From: Ramlibacter monticola
GTDB taxonomy: Bacteria > Pseudomonadota > Gammaproteobacteria > Burkholderiales > Burkholderiaceae_C
Assembly: GCF_016722785.1 (NCBI RefSeq)
Contig: NZ_JAEQNE010000005.1
Span: forward strand, 124,001 to 188,000
Reading direction: 5' to 3'
DNA: 64,000 nucleotides
The position numbers and the translations under genes were made by a program. Shown here piece after piece: positions 1-8,066 of the stretch; the stretch's first letter is position 1; every line of letters begins with the position of its first letter. The notes under the pieces are model-generated. The model was not told the DNA's origin and searched no databases. It saw only the letters and a list, made by a program, of their open reading frames with translations.

Positions 1-453
1 GGCCGGCAGGGCCGCGGCCAGCGCCTTGTCGAACAGGTCGGCCTCGAAGGGCGGGTCCAGGAAGACCAGGTCCACGCTGCCGGCCGGCAGCCCGGCGAGC
101 ACCGTCAGGGCATTGCCTCGCTGCACGCGCACGTTGGCCGCTTCCAGGCGCTTGACCACGGCCCGCAAGGCATCGACCAGCCCGGCGTCCGCTTCGACCA
201 GCAGGACGTCGGCCGCGCCGCGCGAAGCCGCTTCCAGGCCCAGGGCACCGGTCCCCGCGAAGGCGTCGACGCAGCGCCAGCCGGCCAGGTCCTGCCCGAG
301 CCAGTTGAACAGGGTTTCGCGCACGCGGTCCGGCGTGGGCCGCAGCCCGGGGCGGTCCGGCACGTCCAGCCGGGTGCGCTTCCAATGGCCGCCGATGATG
401 CGGACCTGGTTGGGAAGGCTGCGGCGGACGGGAGGGCTGGCGGGGCGGGGCAT
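1..453 (-). CDS. rsmD: 16S rRNA (guanine(966)-N2)-methyltransferase RsmD, C-terminus cut by window edge
   Basis: The minus strand reads from ATG at 453 to the window edge without a stop, giving 151 codons of a protein that is usually about 190-200 residues. The N-terminus carries the RsmD signature RIIGGHWKRTRL followed by RPTPDRVRETLFNWL. The SAM-binding motif DAFAGTGALGLEA comes next, and the catalytic LDPPFE motif lies near the truncated end. RsmD methylates G966 of 16S rRNA during 30S assembly. The gene is in the same direction as, and downstream of, the M16 peptidase pair, but the strong terminator at 481-512 separates them, so it probably has its own promoter within about 195 nt. Identification is secure from the motifs; only the C-terminal part is missing. 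Confidence 0.95.
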   Translation of the reverse strand, partial: MPRPASPPVRRSLPNQVRIIGGHWKRTRLDVPDRPGLRPTPDRVRETLFNWLGQDLAGWRCVDAFAGTGALGLEAASRGAADVLLVEADAGLVDALRAVVKRLEAANVRVQRGNALTVLAGLPAGSVDLVFLDPPFEADLFDKALAAALPA

Positions 454-480
454 CGCGCGAGCTTACCTTTGCGGGCGCCC

Positions 481-512
481 AAAAAAATGGGCACGGCCTT
501 GCGGCCGTGCCC
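481..512 (-). terminator. Rho-independent terminator of the M16 peptidase operon
   Basis: A perfect 10-bp stem (GGGCACGGCC with GGCCGTGCCC, loop TTGC) lies at 489-512. On the minus strand it is followed at once by a run of seven T residues (488 down to 481), the classical intrinsic terminator layout. It sits 137 nt beyond the stop of the second M16 gene and just before the rsmD start. Confidence 0.85.
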
Positions 513-609
513 TACTTTCTCCCTGTGAAACTCGCTCGCGTGCTCGCAAGTGGATGCGTGACAGCGCAATCGAATTGTTGAGGGTCTCGCGATTTCGCGC
601 TGGCGATCC

Positions 610-627
610 CCTGTCAAAGTTGACAGG
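610..627. promoter_or_regulatory. 18-nt inverted repeat CCTGTCAA-AG-TTGACAGG
   Basis: This perfect inverted repeat with 8-bp arms lies between the stop of the second M16 gene and its terminator. Its core TGTCA-N4-TGACA recurs at 24581-24594 upstream of the FTR1 gene. It could be an operator for a minus-strand rsmD promoter or a short RNA hairpin. No regulator is assigned. Confidence 0.35.
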
Positions 628-648
628 TGGGCGGCCACTCCGCCGCCA

Positions 649-2001
649 TCACTGTCGGGCGGACGCCACGTCGGCGCCAACCACGACCGTCACCATGCGA
701 TCCGGCTGCAGTTTGCGGGCGAAAGCCGCCTTGATGTCCGCCGCCGTGACCTTCTCGACCTGCTTCGTCCAGGTGTCCAGGTAATCGAGCGGCAGGTCGT
801 ACCAGGCGATGTTGGCCAGGTTGTCCACCAGCTTGCGGTTGCTGTCGATGCGCAGCGCGAAGCCGCCGATCATGAAGTCCTTGGCGGCCTTCAGTTCGGC
901 CTCGGTGGGGCCTTCGGCCACGAAGCGCCGCACCACGTCGCGCGACACCTGCACCGCCTGCGCCGCCTGGTCGGGGCGCGTCTGCAGGCCCACGGTGAAG
1001 GCGCCCGCGTGCATCCCCGGCGAGAAGTAGCTGTAGACGCTGTAGCTCAGTCCGCGCTTCTGCCGCACTTCCTCCGACAGGCGCGAGACGAAGCCGCCGC
1101 CACCCAGGACGTAGTTGCCCAGGAGCAGCGGGAAGTAGTCGGGGTCCGAGCGCTTGTAGCCCGGCTGGCCGATCAGGACGTGCGCCTGGGCCGAGGCGAA
1201 GGGGATGTTGCGTTCGGCCGCGGCGCTGAGCGCCGGCACTTCGGCCACCGGCGGCAGTGGCTCGCAGCGGCCATTCGGCAGCCGCGACAGCAGGGTGGTG
1301 GCGATCTGGTCCGCCTGCGCCCGGCTCACGGCGCCCACGATGCTCACCTTGGCGCGGCAGGGCAGGATCGCGCGGTAGAAGTCCTGCATGTCCTGCACCG
1401 CGATGCGCGAGACCGATTCCTCGGTCGTGTCGTTGCCGTAGGGATGCCCGCCGTAGACCGCCTGGCCGAAGGCCCGGGCCGCGACCGTGGCGGGTCGGGT
1501 GTTGGCTTCGCGGATGGAGGCGATCATGCGCTGGCGGTCGCGCTGCCAGACCGTGTCGGGGAAGGACGGCTCGCCCAGCTCGCGCGCGGCCAGCTTCACG
1601 GCCTTGTCCAGGAGGTCGGGATAGGTGAGCGAGCGCAGGTTGAAGCTCATGCGGTCCAGGCCCGCGCCGCCGCCGAAGGAGGCGCCCAGGTCGGCCCAGG
1701 CTTCGCCGAGCTGGTTCTCGTCCAGGGCCGGTTCGCCGTTGCGCGCCGCGATGCCCTTGGAAGTCATGTCGGCGGTGATGCCGGCCAGGCCCGCCTTGCC
1801 GGCCGGGTCGCGGCGCTCGCCGGCGTCGAAGTCGATCTCGACGTCCACCATCGGCAGGCCGGGGCTTTCGATCAGCAAGACCTGCGCGCCGCTGGCCTGC
1901 TGCCATTTCTGGATCGGCAGCGCCGCGGCGGCCGGGGCGACGAAGGCGCAGGCGAACAGGCCGGCCAGCGCGCCGCGCGCGAGGAAATTCAGGATGCGCA
2001 T
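649..2001 (-). CDS. M16 family peptidase-like protein without the zinc motif (450 aa)
   Basis: This exported insulinase/pitrilysin-fold protein starts with a signal peptide (RILNFLARGALAGLFACAF, then APAAA). The segment that aligns with the M16 active site reads GLAGITADMTSKG, so the HxxEH zinc-binding motif is absent. It should therefore be the non-catalytic partner of the gene just upstream (2011-3429), which keeps the motif; such pairs form heterodimeric periplasmic proteases in proteobacteria. The C-terminal half retains the R/Y substrate-binding segment (KRGLSYSVYSYFSP). Its start is 9 nt after the stop of the catalytic gene and is preceded by GAGAGGT, so the two are almost certainly co-transcribed. 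The peptidase substrate cannot be told from sequence. Confidence 0.9.
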   Translation of the reverse strand: MRILNFLARGALAGLFACAFVAPAAAALPIQKWQQASGAQVLLIESPGLPMVDVEIDFDAGERRDPAGKAGLAGITADMTSKGIAARNGEPALDENQLGEAWADLGASFGGGAGLDRMSFNLRSLTYPDLLDKAVKLAARELGEPSFPDTVWQRDRQRMIASIREANTRPATVAARAFGQAVYGGHPYGNDTTEESVSRIAVQDMQDFYRAILPCRAKVSIVGAVSRAQADQIATTLLSRLPNGRCEPLPPVAEVPALSAAAERNIPFASAQAHVLIGQPGYKRSDPDYFPLLLGNYVLGGGGFVSRLSEEVRQKRGLSYSVYSYFSPGMHAGAFTVGLQTRPDQAAQAVQVSRDVVRRFVAEGPTEAELKAAKDFMIGGFALRIDSNRKLVDNLANIAWYDLPLDYLDTWTKQVEKVTAADIKAAFARKLQPDRMVTVVVGADVASARQ

Positions 2002-2010
2002 GGGGACCTC

Positions 2011-3429
2011 TCAGTGGCGCAGTTGGACGGCGGGGGTGCGGGGCTTGCGGTTCGGGTCGACCGGCAGCGGGCGCAGGATGCCCACGGTGAGCTGCTCGTC
2101 GCCGAAGTAGCGCGCCGCCACCGACTTGACCTGCTCCGGCGTGACTTCGCGCAGGCGGGCCATCAGGCGTTCGTCGGCATCGATCGGCAGGCCCATCACC
2201 CAGGCGCTGCCCAGTTCGCGGGCCTGGTTCATCACCGAGTCCAGCTTGTAGATCTCGCCCGCGATCCAGCGGGTCTTCACGCGCTGCAGTTCCGCCTCGC
2301 TCACGCCTTCGCGCGCCACGCGGGCTACCTGGGCGCGCAGGCCCGCTTCGACCTGCTCGGGCGTCTTGCCGGCGGCGGGCACGCCGGACAGCGTGAAGAG
2401 CTGCGGGCCGCGGCCCCAGAGCCCGTTGCCCGCGTCGACGCTGTCGGCCACGCGGTCCGGCCCCTGCGTCAGGGCGCGGTCCAGGCGCGCGCCCTCGTAG
2501 CCATCGAGCACGCCGGACAGCACGGTGAGCGCGAGCGCGTCGTCGTTCTCGGGAGTCTTCTCGAAGGAGCGCAGCTGCGGCACCTTGAAGGCGAGCGCCA
2601 CGTACGACTGTTCCGCCGGCGCCTTGAATTCGACGCGGCGCATGCCGTTCTGCGCCGGCTCCTCGCGCGGCTTGCGCGGCGGCAAGGTCCGGGAGGGGAT
2701 GCTGCCGTAGTACTTGTCGACCAGCGCGCGCACCTTCGCCGGGTCGACGTCGCCGGCGATGATCACGGCGGCATTGGCCGGCACGTACCAGCGGCGGAAG
2801 AACTCGCGGGCGTCCTGGGGCGTCATGGCGTCGAGGTCGCTCATCCAGCCGACGACCGGGCGCCGGTACGGGTTGGCCTGGTAGACGGTGGCGCTGAGCT
2901 GTTCGTAGAGCAGGCCGCGCGGATTGTCTTCGGTGCGGGTGCGGCGCTCCTCCTTCACCACTTCCAGCTCGCGCTTGAACTCGTCGTCGGGCCACTGGTT
3001 GTTGGCGAAGCGGTCGGCTTCCAGCCGCATCACGTCCTCCAGCCGGCTGGCGGGGATCTGCTGGAAATAGCCGGTCTGGTCCCGGGTGGTGAAGGCGTTC
3101 TCGCGGCCGCCGAGCGCGGCCACCCGGCGCGAGAACTCGCCCGGCTTGATGGTGGGCGTGCCCTTGAACATCATGTGCTCCAGCACGTGGGCGACGCCCG
3201 TCGTGCCGTCCACTTCGTCCATGGCGCCTACGCGCACGTACACCATGTGCACGGCGGTGGGGGCGCGGCGGTCGGGCTTGATGATGACCGTCATGCCGTT
3301 GGCGAGCTGGTATTGCAGGGGCTTTTCCTGGGCCGGCGCCGGACCCGCGATCTGGGCTTGGGCGGCAGGAAAGAGGGCCAGCGGCAGCGCGGCCGCCAGG
3401 GGGAGGAGGGAGCGCAGGAGTCGTTTCAT
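2011..3429 (-). CDS. M16 family zinc peptidase, catalytic subunit (472 aa)
   Basis: This is an exported pitrilysin-type metallopeptidase. The N-terminus is a signal peptide (RLLRSLLPLAAALPLALFPA, then AQA). The active site reads GVAHVLEHMMFKG, with the inverted zinc motif HxxEH near residue 85, and the downstream glutamate region (LEVVKEERRTRTEDNPRG) is present. It probably forms a heterodimer with the non-catalytic partner encoded directly downstream. It is transcribed divergently from ftsY across only 29 bp. A TAGAAT box on the minus strand (3446-3441) would place the transcript start about 5 nt before the ATG, so the mRNA may be leaderless. The peptidase pair next to ftsY and rsmD is a familiar betaproteobacterial arrangement. 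Confidence 0.93.
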   Translation of the reverse strand: MKRLLRSLLPLAAALPLALFPAAQAQIAGPAPAQEKPLQYQLANGMTVIIKPDRRAPTAVHMVYVRVGAMDEVDGTTGVAHVLEHMMFKGTPTIKPGEFSRRVAALGGRENAFTTRDQTGYFQQIPASRLEDVMRLEADRFANNQWPDDEFKRELEVVKEERRTRTEDNPRGLLYEQLSATVYQANPYRRPVVGWMSDLDAMTPQDAREFFRRWYVPANAAVIIAGDVDPAKVRALVDKYYGSIPSRTLPPRKPREEPAQNGMRRVEFKAPAEQSYVALAFKVPQLRSFEKTPENDDALALTVLSGVLDGYEGARLDRALTQGPDRVADSVDAGNGLWGRGPQLFTLSGVPAAGKTPEQVEAGLRAQVARVAREGVSEAELQRVKTRWIAGEIYKLDSVMNQARELGSAWVMGLPIDADERLMARLREVTPEQVKSVAARYFGDEQLTVGILRPLPVDPNRKPRTPAVQLRH

Positions 3430-3446
3430 AGAATCGTGTGATTCTA
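3429..3446. promoter_or_regulatory. 18-bp palindrome with divergent -10-like boxes between the M16 gene and ftsY
   Basis: The sequence TAGAATC-GTGT-GATTCTA is a perfect inverted repeat filling most of the 29-bp divergent intergenic region. Each arm begins with TAGAAT, a five-of-six match to the sigma-70 -10 consensus, one reading toward ftsY and one toward the M16 operon. The palindromic spacing suggests that either promoter use is mutually exclusive or a dimeric regulator binds here. Confidence 0.45.
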
Positions 3447-3458
3447 GAAACCTCCCCG

Positions 3459-4628
3459 ATGTTCAGCTTCTTCCGGAAAAAGCCCCCCGCGACGCCCGCC
3501 CCCGTCGCCGCGCCCGCCCCCGTGCCGGCCGCCCCCCCGGTGGCCGCGCCTGCTCCGGCGCCCGTGGCCGCTGCGGCGCCCGTGGTGGCCGCTCCGGCGC
3601 CGTTCGTCGGCACCCCGGCTCCGGTCGTCCCGGCGCCCGCCCCCGCCGCCCCGGCCCGCAGCGGCGGCCTGATCGGCAGCGCGCTGGTCCAGGCGATCGA
3701 AATCCCCGTCCCGGCCGCCGTGCCGGCCGAGCGCCAGGGCTGGATGACCCGCCTGACCGAGGGCCTCAAGAAGACCGGCTCCAGCATCTCGCAGGTCTTC
3801 ACCGGGGCCCAGATCGACGAGGCACTCTACGAGGAGCTGGAAACCGCCCTGCTGCTCGCCGACACCGGCGTGCCGGCCACCGAATACCTGCTCACCGAGG
3901 TGCGGCGCAAGGTCGCGGCCACCGGCGCGACGCGCCCCGTGCAGGCCAAGAACATCCTGGTCGACGCCCTCACCCAGCTACTCAGGCCGCTGGAGAAGGA
4001 GCTCACGATCGGCGAATTCCAGCCGACCGTGATCATGGTCGCGGGCGTCAACGGCGCCGGCAAGACGACCTCCATCGGCAAGCTGACCAAGCACCTGGCC
4101 GACGACGGCGAGACAGTGCTGCTGGCGGCGGCCGACACCTTCCGGGCGGCGGCGCGCGAGCAGCTCGCCATCTGGGCCGACCGCAACAAGGTGGAGATCG
4201 TCAGCCAGGAAGGCGGCGACCCGGCCGCCGTGAGCTTCGACGCCGTCTCGGCCGGCAAGGCGCGCGGCAAGGACGTCGTGATCGTCGACACCGCCGGCCG
4301 CCTGCCCACGCAGCTGCACCTGATGGAGGAGTTGAAGAAGATCCGCAGGGTGGTCACCAAGGCGGACGCGACGGCGCCGCACGAGGTGCTGCTGGTGATC
4401 GACGGCAACACCGGCCAGAACGCCCTGCAGCAGGTCAAGGCCTTCGACGGCGCGCTGCAGCTCACCGGCCTGGTCGTGACCAAGCTCGATGGCACGGCCA
4501 AGGGCGGTGTCCTGGCGGCGATCGCGCAGGAAAAGCCGGTGCCGGTCTATTTCATCGGCGTGGGCGAGAAGCTGGAGGACCTGGAGACCTTCAGCGCGCG
4601 GGAGTTCGCGCTGGCGCTGCTGTCCTGA
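3459..4628 (+). CDS. ftsY: Signal recognition particle receptor FtsY
   Basis: FtsY is the membrane-docking GTPase for SRP-ribosome complexes. After a short basic start (MFSFFRKKP), residues about 10-75 are a low-complexity Ala/Pro linker that replaces the acidic A domain of E. coli. The NG domain follows with GVNGAGKTTSIGKL (G1), DTFRAAAREQL (G2 region), DTAGRLPTQ (G3) and TKLDGTAKGG (G4), ending in the GVGEKLEDLETF closing motif. I chose the ATG at 3459 over a GTG at 3438 because MFSFFRKK is the standard start and the GTG would put part of the promoter palindrome in the coding region. The protein is 389 residues. Its stop lies 7 nt from the convergent cutA stop. Confidence 0.97.
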   Translation: MFSFFRKKPPATPAPVAAPAPVPAAPPVAAPAPAPVAAAAPVVAAPAPFVGTPAPVVPAPAPAAPARSGGLIGSALVQAIEIPVPAAVPAERQGWMTRLTEGLKKTGSSISQVFTGAQIDEALYEELETALLLADTGVPATEYLLTEVRRKVAATGATRPVQAKNILVDALTQLLRPLEKELTIGEFQPTVIMVAGVNGAGKTTSIGKLTKHLADDGETVLLAAADTFRAAAREQLAIWADRNKVEIVSQEGGDPAAVSFDAVSAGKARGKDVVIVDTAGRLPTQLHLMEELKKIRRVVTKADATAPHEVLLVIDGNTGQNALQQVKAFDGALQLTGLVVTKLDGTAKGGVLAAIAQEKPVPVYFIGVGEKLEDLETFSAREFALALLS

Positions 4629-4635
4629 CCAGGGG

Positions 4636-4998
4636 TCACAGGCCCAGGGTGTCCCGGGGGTCCTCCGGCAGGCTCACCTCGCCGCGCGCCCAGTCGTAGT
4701 AAGCCTCGCTCGCCTGCATGCGCTGGGCGAGGAACTGCGGCAGCTCGTACGGGTGCTGTTCCCCGAACAGCGCCTGCAGCGCCCCGGCGCAGCCAGGCAG
4801 CGTCTTGATCGTGAGCCGCACTTCCGGGTCTTCCAGCTCCCGGCCCTCCCAGCGGTAAAATGAGGTGAGCCCTTCCTCCAGCTGTACGCAGGCGGCCAGC
4901 CGGCGCTGCAGGATGGTGCGGGCGAGCTTGTGCGCGTCGGCGGGCGAGCCGACGGTCGTCGTGACGACCAGAATGTCGCGGCCTTGACTGTTTTCCAT
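4636..4998 (-). CDS. cutA: Divalent-cation tolerance protein CutA
   Basis: This 120-residue protein has the family hallmarks: VVTTTVGSPADAHKLARTIL at the N-terminus, RRLAACVQLEEGLTSFYRW in the middle and ELPQFLAQ in the C-terminal third. CutA is a small trimeric ferredoxin-like-fold protein linked to copper and other metal tolerance and sometimes to a signalling role; its biochemical activity is not settled. The start at 4998 has GGAGG about 10 nt upstream on the minus strand. It converges with ftsY, and its upstream region (4999-5255) is shared with the rpoH promoter region running the other way. Confidence 0.93.
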   Translation of the reverse strand: MENSQGRDILVVTTTVGSPADAHKLARTILQRRLAACVQLEEGLTSFYRWEGRELEDPEVRLTIKTLPGCAGALQALFGEQHPYELPQFLAQRMQASEAYYDWARGEVSLPEDPRDTLGL

Positions 4999-5042
4999 GG
5001 GGTGCGGCCTCCAGGTTCCGCGCATTGTCCTTCCGGCGCCCC

Positions 5043-5071
5043 CTTGCAGTCCCCTTGGGCTGGCCCCATGT
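5043..5071 (+). promoter_or_regulatory. Sigma-32-like heat-shock promoter upstream of rpoH
   Basis: CTTGCAG (5043-5049) and CCCCATGT (5064-5071) are separated by 14 bp. The -10 element matches the RpoH consensus CCCCATnT completely and the -35 element keeps CTTG. The site is on the plus strand about 185 nt upstream of the rpoH start, so it would give an autoregulated transcript with a long leader passing through the CIRCE operator. Confidence 0.5.
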
Positions 5072-5199
5072 AGGTTCTTGAGCAAGCTGTTCCTGACGCT
5101 CGGCCTCCGCTGGTTGGCGGCGCCCCCAGGGCAGCACACGTTCTCCCTGGAAGCCCTTGCCGACCTCCGGTCGGCGCTCATGCCTACGGAACCAAGGCC

Positions 5200-5226
5200 T
5201 TAGCACTCTGTCTAACAGAGTGCTAA
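5200..5226 (+). promoter_or_regulatory. CIRCE element (HrcA operator) in front of rpoH
   Basis: TTAGCACTC and GAGTGCTAA flank a 9-nt spacer (TGTCTAACA), an exact match to the CIRCE consensus TTAGCACTC-N9-GAGTGCTAA. It ends 29 nt before the rpoH start codon. TTAGCA (5200-5205) and TAATAT (5224-5229) inside and beside it could act as weak -35 and -10 boxes, so HrcA binding would block a promoter there. Expected effect: HrcA repression of the heat-shock sigma factor, relieved on heat or protein-folding stress. Confidence 0.9.
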
Positions 5227-5255
5227 TATTCAACGAGCAAAAAGGAGTTTCCGGA

Positions 5256-6191
5256 ATGTCCTCAACCATTGGAGCCTCGGGTACCACGGCGTTGGCGCTG
5301 TCCAACCCCTGGGCCGTCGTTCCGTCGCTGGGCAACCTGGATGCGTACATCTCGGCGGTCAACCGCCTGCCGATGCTGACGGCGGAGGAAGAACTCGAAT
5401 ACGCGAAGAAGTTCCAGGAACACAACGACCTGGAAGCCGCCGGGAAGCTGGTGCTGTCGCACCTGCGCCTGGTGGTCTCGGTTTCGCGCAAGTACCTGGG
5501 CTACGGCCTGCCCCACGGCGACCTGATCCAGGAAGGCAACATCGGCCTCATGAAGGCGGTGAAGCGCTTCGACCCGAACCAGGGCGTGCGGCTGGTGAGC
5601 TACGCGCTGCACTGGATCAAGGCGGAGATCCACGAGTACATCCTGAAGAACTGGCGCATGGTGAAGGTGGCGACCACCAAGGCCCAGCGCAAGCTGTTCT
5701 TCAACCTGCGTTCCATGAAGCAGGGGTTCAAGGACGAGGCGGACGCGGAAACCCACCGCGACACGCTCACGGACGCGCAGATCGAAGTGATGGCGCGCGA
5801 GCTGAACGTCAAGCGCGAGGAAGTGATCGAGATGGAAACCCGCATGTCGGGCGGCGACGTGGTGCTCGACCCGGCGCCGGCGGACGACGGCGAGGAAGCC
5901 TTCGGCCCGATCGCCTACCTCGCCGATGCGACCCACGAGCCGACGGCGGAACTGGAAAACCGCCAGCGCGACGTGATGGCCACGGACGGCATCCGGGCAG
6001 CGCTGGAACAGCTCGACCCGCGCAGCCGCCGCATCGTGGAGGAGCGCTGGCTGAAGGTGAACGACGACGGCTCCGGCGGCATGACGCTGCACGAACTGGC
6101 AGCCGAATACGGCGTCTCGGCGGAGCGGATCCGCCAGATCGAGGTGGCGGCGATGAAGAAGATGAAGAAGGCGCTGGCCTCCTACGCCTGA
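5256..6191 (+). CDS. rpoH: RNA polymerase sigma-32 factor RpoH
   Basis: This is the heat-shock sigma factor (311 aa). Region 2 contains LRLVVSVSRKYLGYGLPHGD followed by LIQEGNIGLMKAVKRFDP and the -10-contacting segment SYALHWIKAEIHEYIL. The diagnostic RpoH box QRKLFFNLR, absent from other sigma factors, follows region 2.4. Region 4 has the helix-turn-helix MTLHELAAEYGVSAERIRQI. The start at 5256 has AAAGGAG 8 nt upstream. The gene is preceded by a perfect CIRCE element and a sigma-32-like promoter and followed by a strong terminator at 6209-6237, so it is probably monocistronic and under both HrcA repression and self-activation. HrcA control of rpoH itself differs from the E. coli arrangement. 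Confidence 0.97.
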   Translation: MSSTIGASGTTALALSNPWAVVPSLGNLDAYISAVNRLPMLTAEEELEYAKKFQEHNDLEAAGKLVLSHLRLVVSVSRKYLGYGLPHGDLIQEGNIGLMKAVKRFDPNQGVRLVSYALHWIKAEIHEYILKNWRMVKVATTKAQRKLFFNLRSMKQGFKDEADAETHRDTLTDAQIEVMARELNVKREEVIEMETRMSGGDVVLDPAPADDGEEAFGPIAYLADATHEPTAELENRQRDVMATDGIRAALEQLDPRSRRIVEERWLKVNDDGSGGMTLHELAAEYGVSAERIRQIEVAAMKKMKKALASYA

Positions 6192-6208
6192 CGCCATCGT
6201 CCTGATTG

Positions 6209-6237
6209 AAAAAAGCCCGGCACCGCCGGGCTTTTTT
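6209..6237 (+). terminator. Rho-independent terminator after rpoH
   Basis: The stem GCCCGGC/GCCGGGC with loop ACC (6215-6231) is preceded by a run of A residues and followed by six T residues. The symmetric A and T flanks extend the stem. It begins 17 nt after the rpoH stop. Confidence 0.93.
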
Positions 6238-6278
6238 GTTGTATCCACGCGTTTCGGACAGTTTTTCACGGAGGACTG

Positions 6279-8066
6279 GTGCGAGCTCATCCTTGTCCGG
6301 CCAAAATGCGCGAGATGAGGGGGATGGTTGGAACCTTGCGCGGATGGTGGGCCTTCTGGATCGGGGCCGCACTGTCGTGCGCCCTTCTCGGCGGTGCGGC
6401 GGCGCAGACCTTCCCGTCCAACGTGGTCCTCGGTGAGGACGTGTCCGTCCCCCTGAGCGAGCGCAGCGTCTACTGGATCGACCACAGCGGCGCCATGCAG
6501 GCGGACCAGGTCGAGGCAGCGGCCCAGGAGCTCCCCTGGCGCCTGCGGCGGCGCGAGAACCAGCGGTCCAACAACGCCATTGCCTTGTGGATCATGTTCG
6601 AGGCGACGGTGCCCGCCGGCCAGCCCTGGCTCGTGGAGGTGGGCTCTTCGGTCAACGACCACATCGAGTTCCTCTACCGCGATGCCGCAGGCAAGTGGGT
6701 CACGCAGCAGGCCGGCACCGGGCTGCCCGTGGCGCAGTGGCGGGTGCCAGGCCGGCTCCCCACCTTCGAGCTGGCCAGGGACCCGGGCCGTCGCGTGCGG
6801 TACTGGATGCGGGTGGACGACGCCCACGGCGACTTCTCGGCCCCGCTCACGCTGCTGCGCCAGGATGCGCTGCAAGTGCAGCGCGAGCGCGAGGAGTTCA
6901 TGCTCGGCATCTACTTCGGGGTGCTGGCGCTGGTGGCCTTCGCCGCCCTGTCCAACGGTCTGGCCTTGCGCGACCGGGCTTCGACCGTGTTCGGCGTCAG
7001 CGTCCTGCTGCTGGGACTGGGCCAGCTGGCCCGCAGCGGCGTCGGCGGCCAGCACCTGTGGCCGGAATGGAGCGCCTGGAACGACGCCCTGCTGGAGCTC
7101 TGGCCCGGCGCCGGCGTGGCCGCCGGCCTGTGGCTGGTGAAGATACTGTCCGATCCGGCCCGGCTGTCGCGGTGGCTCGACCTCGGCGTGTGGACCCTGA
7201 TCGCGGCGCTGCTCGGCGCGACCGCCGTGCACATGGTCGTCGACAGCTCGGGCAGCCTCACGCTGGTGCTGGCGCTGACGGGAGTGGCGCTGGTCGCCGT
7301 CCTGAGCATGGTGCTCTGGGGCTGGCTCGGCGGACGCGATCCCCACCTGCGCCTGGTGGCCGTAGCCTTCGTCCCCATCGTGCTGCTGGCGGCCTTCCCG
7401 CTCGGGCGCGATCTGGGAATCCTGCCGTCCAACCTGCTCACGCGCTTCGGCGTCTACATCGGCACCCTGGTGGCGCTGCCGCTCCTGTCCTATGCGGTGA
7501 GCCAGCGCCTGATGGCGCGGCGCGAGGCCGAACTGCGGGCCAGCAGCCTGCAGCGCGCGGACCCGCTGACGGGGCTGCCGCACCGCCAGGCCATGGTCGA
7601 ACGCCTGGCCAGCAGCCTGACGCACGCCCGCAACCAGCGGCAGAACTGCGCGCTGCTGTGCATCCGCCTCTCCAACCTGGACGCCATCGGCGACCACTAC
7701 GGCCGCGATGCGATGGAGAAGGCGCTGGTGATCACGGCATCGCACCTGCGCCGCCTGACCGGGGGCTACGACATGACGGCGCGGGTCGGTCCGCGCGAAT
7801 TCGCGCTGCTGCTGGAAGCGCCCTCCACGCGCGACGCCGCGATCTCGCGCGCCCAGCAGCTCGTGGCGAGCGGCCTGCGCGACGTGCCGGCCCTGCCCGG
7901 CGCCACCCTGCGCTTCCACGTCACGGAGGCAGTGCTGCCGCTGCCGCACCTCGATGGCGCGGCGACCCTGCAATGGGCGGTGGACGCCCTCGACCAGATC
8001 ACCCCCGACACGCGCAAGGCGATCCGCTCCCTCGACAGCGCTCCCGACGAAGGCGTCCTGCGCTAG
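6279..8066 (+). CDS. 7TM membrane protein with degenerate GGDEF domain (595 aa)
   Basis: After a signal peptide ending near GGAAAQ comes a periplasmic 7TMR-DISM extracellular-type domain (about residues 45-205), seven or so hydrophobic segments (about 210-415), then a C-terminal GGDEF-fold domain opened by RADPLTGLPHRQAM. The position of the catalytic GGDEF loop reads VGPREF, so two key residues are lost and diguanylate cyclase activity is unlikely; the domain may bind GTP or c-di-GMP or act as a scaffold. The start is uncertain: a GTG at 6279 has GGAGG only 4 nt away, while ATG codons at 6306, 6315 and 6324 would also give a good signal peptide. It ends in a CTAG shared with the convergent gene's stop. 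Confidence 0.85.
   Translation: MRAHPCPAKMREMRGMVGTLRGWWAFWIGAALSCALLGGAAAQTFPSNVVLGEDVSVPLSERSVYWIDHSGAMQADQVEAAAQELPWRLRRRENQRSNNAIALWIMFEATVPAGQPWLVEVGSSVNDHIEFLYRDAAGKWVTQQAGTGLPVAQWRVPGRLPTFELARDPGRRVRYWMRVDDAHGDFSAPLTLLRQDALQVQREREEFMLGIYFGVLALVAFAALSNGLALRDRASTVFGVSVLLLGLGQLARSGVGGQHLWPEWSAWNDALLELWPGAGVAAGLWLVKILSDPARLSRWLDLGVWTLIAALLGATAVHMVVDSSGSLTLVLALTGVALVAVLSMVLWGWLGGRDPHLRLVAVAFVPIVLLAAFPLGRDLGILPSNLLTRFGVYIGTLVALPLLSYAVSQRLMARREAELRASSLQRADPLTGLPHRQAMVERLASSLTHARNQRQNCALLCIRLSNLDAIGDHYGRDAMEKALVITASHLRRLTGGYDMTARVGPREFALLLEAPSTRDAAISRAQQLVASGLRDVPALPGATLRFHVTEAVLPLPHLDGAATLQWAVDALDQITPDTRKAIRSLDSAPDEGVLR

Noticed and set aside
614..3802. A 1062-codon open frame on the minus strand
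   Set aside because: It is an antisense or shifted reading of the M16 genes and part of ftsY, rich in Arg/Ala/Gly/Pro as expected for high-GC shadow frames; the M16 frames have clear motifs.
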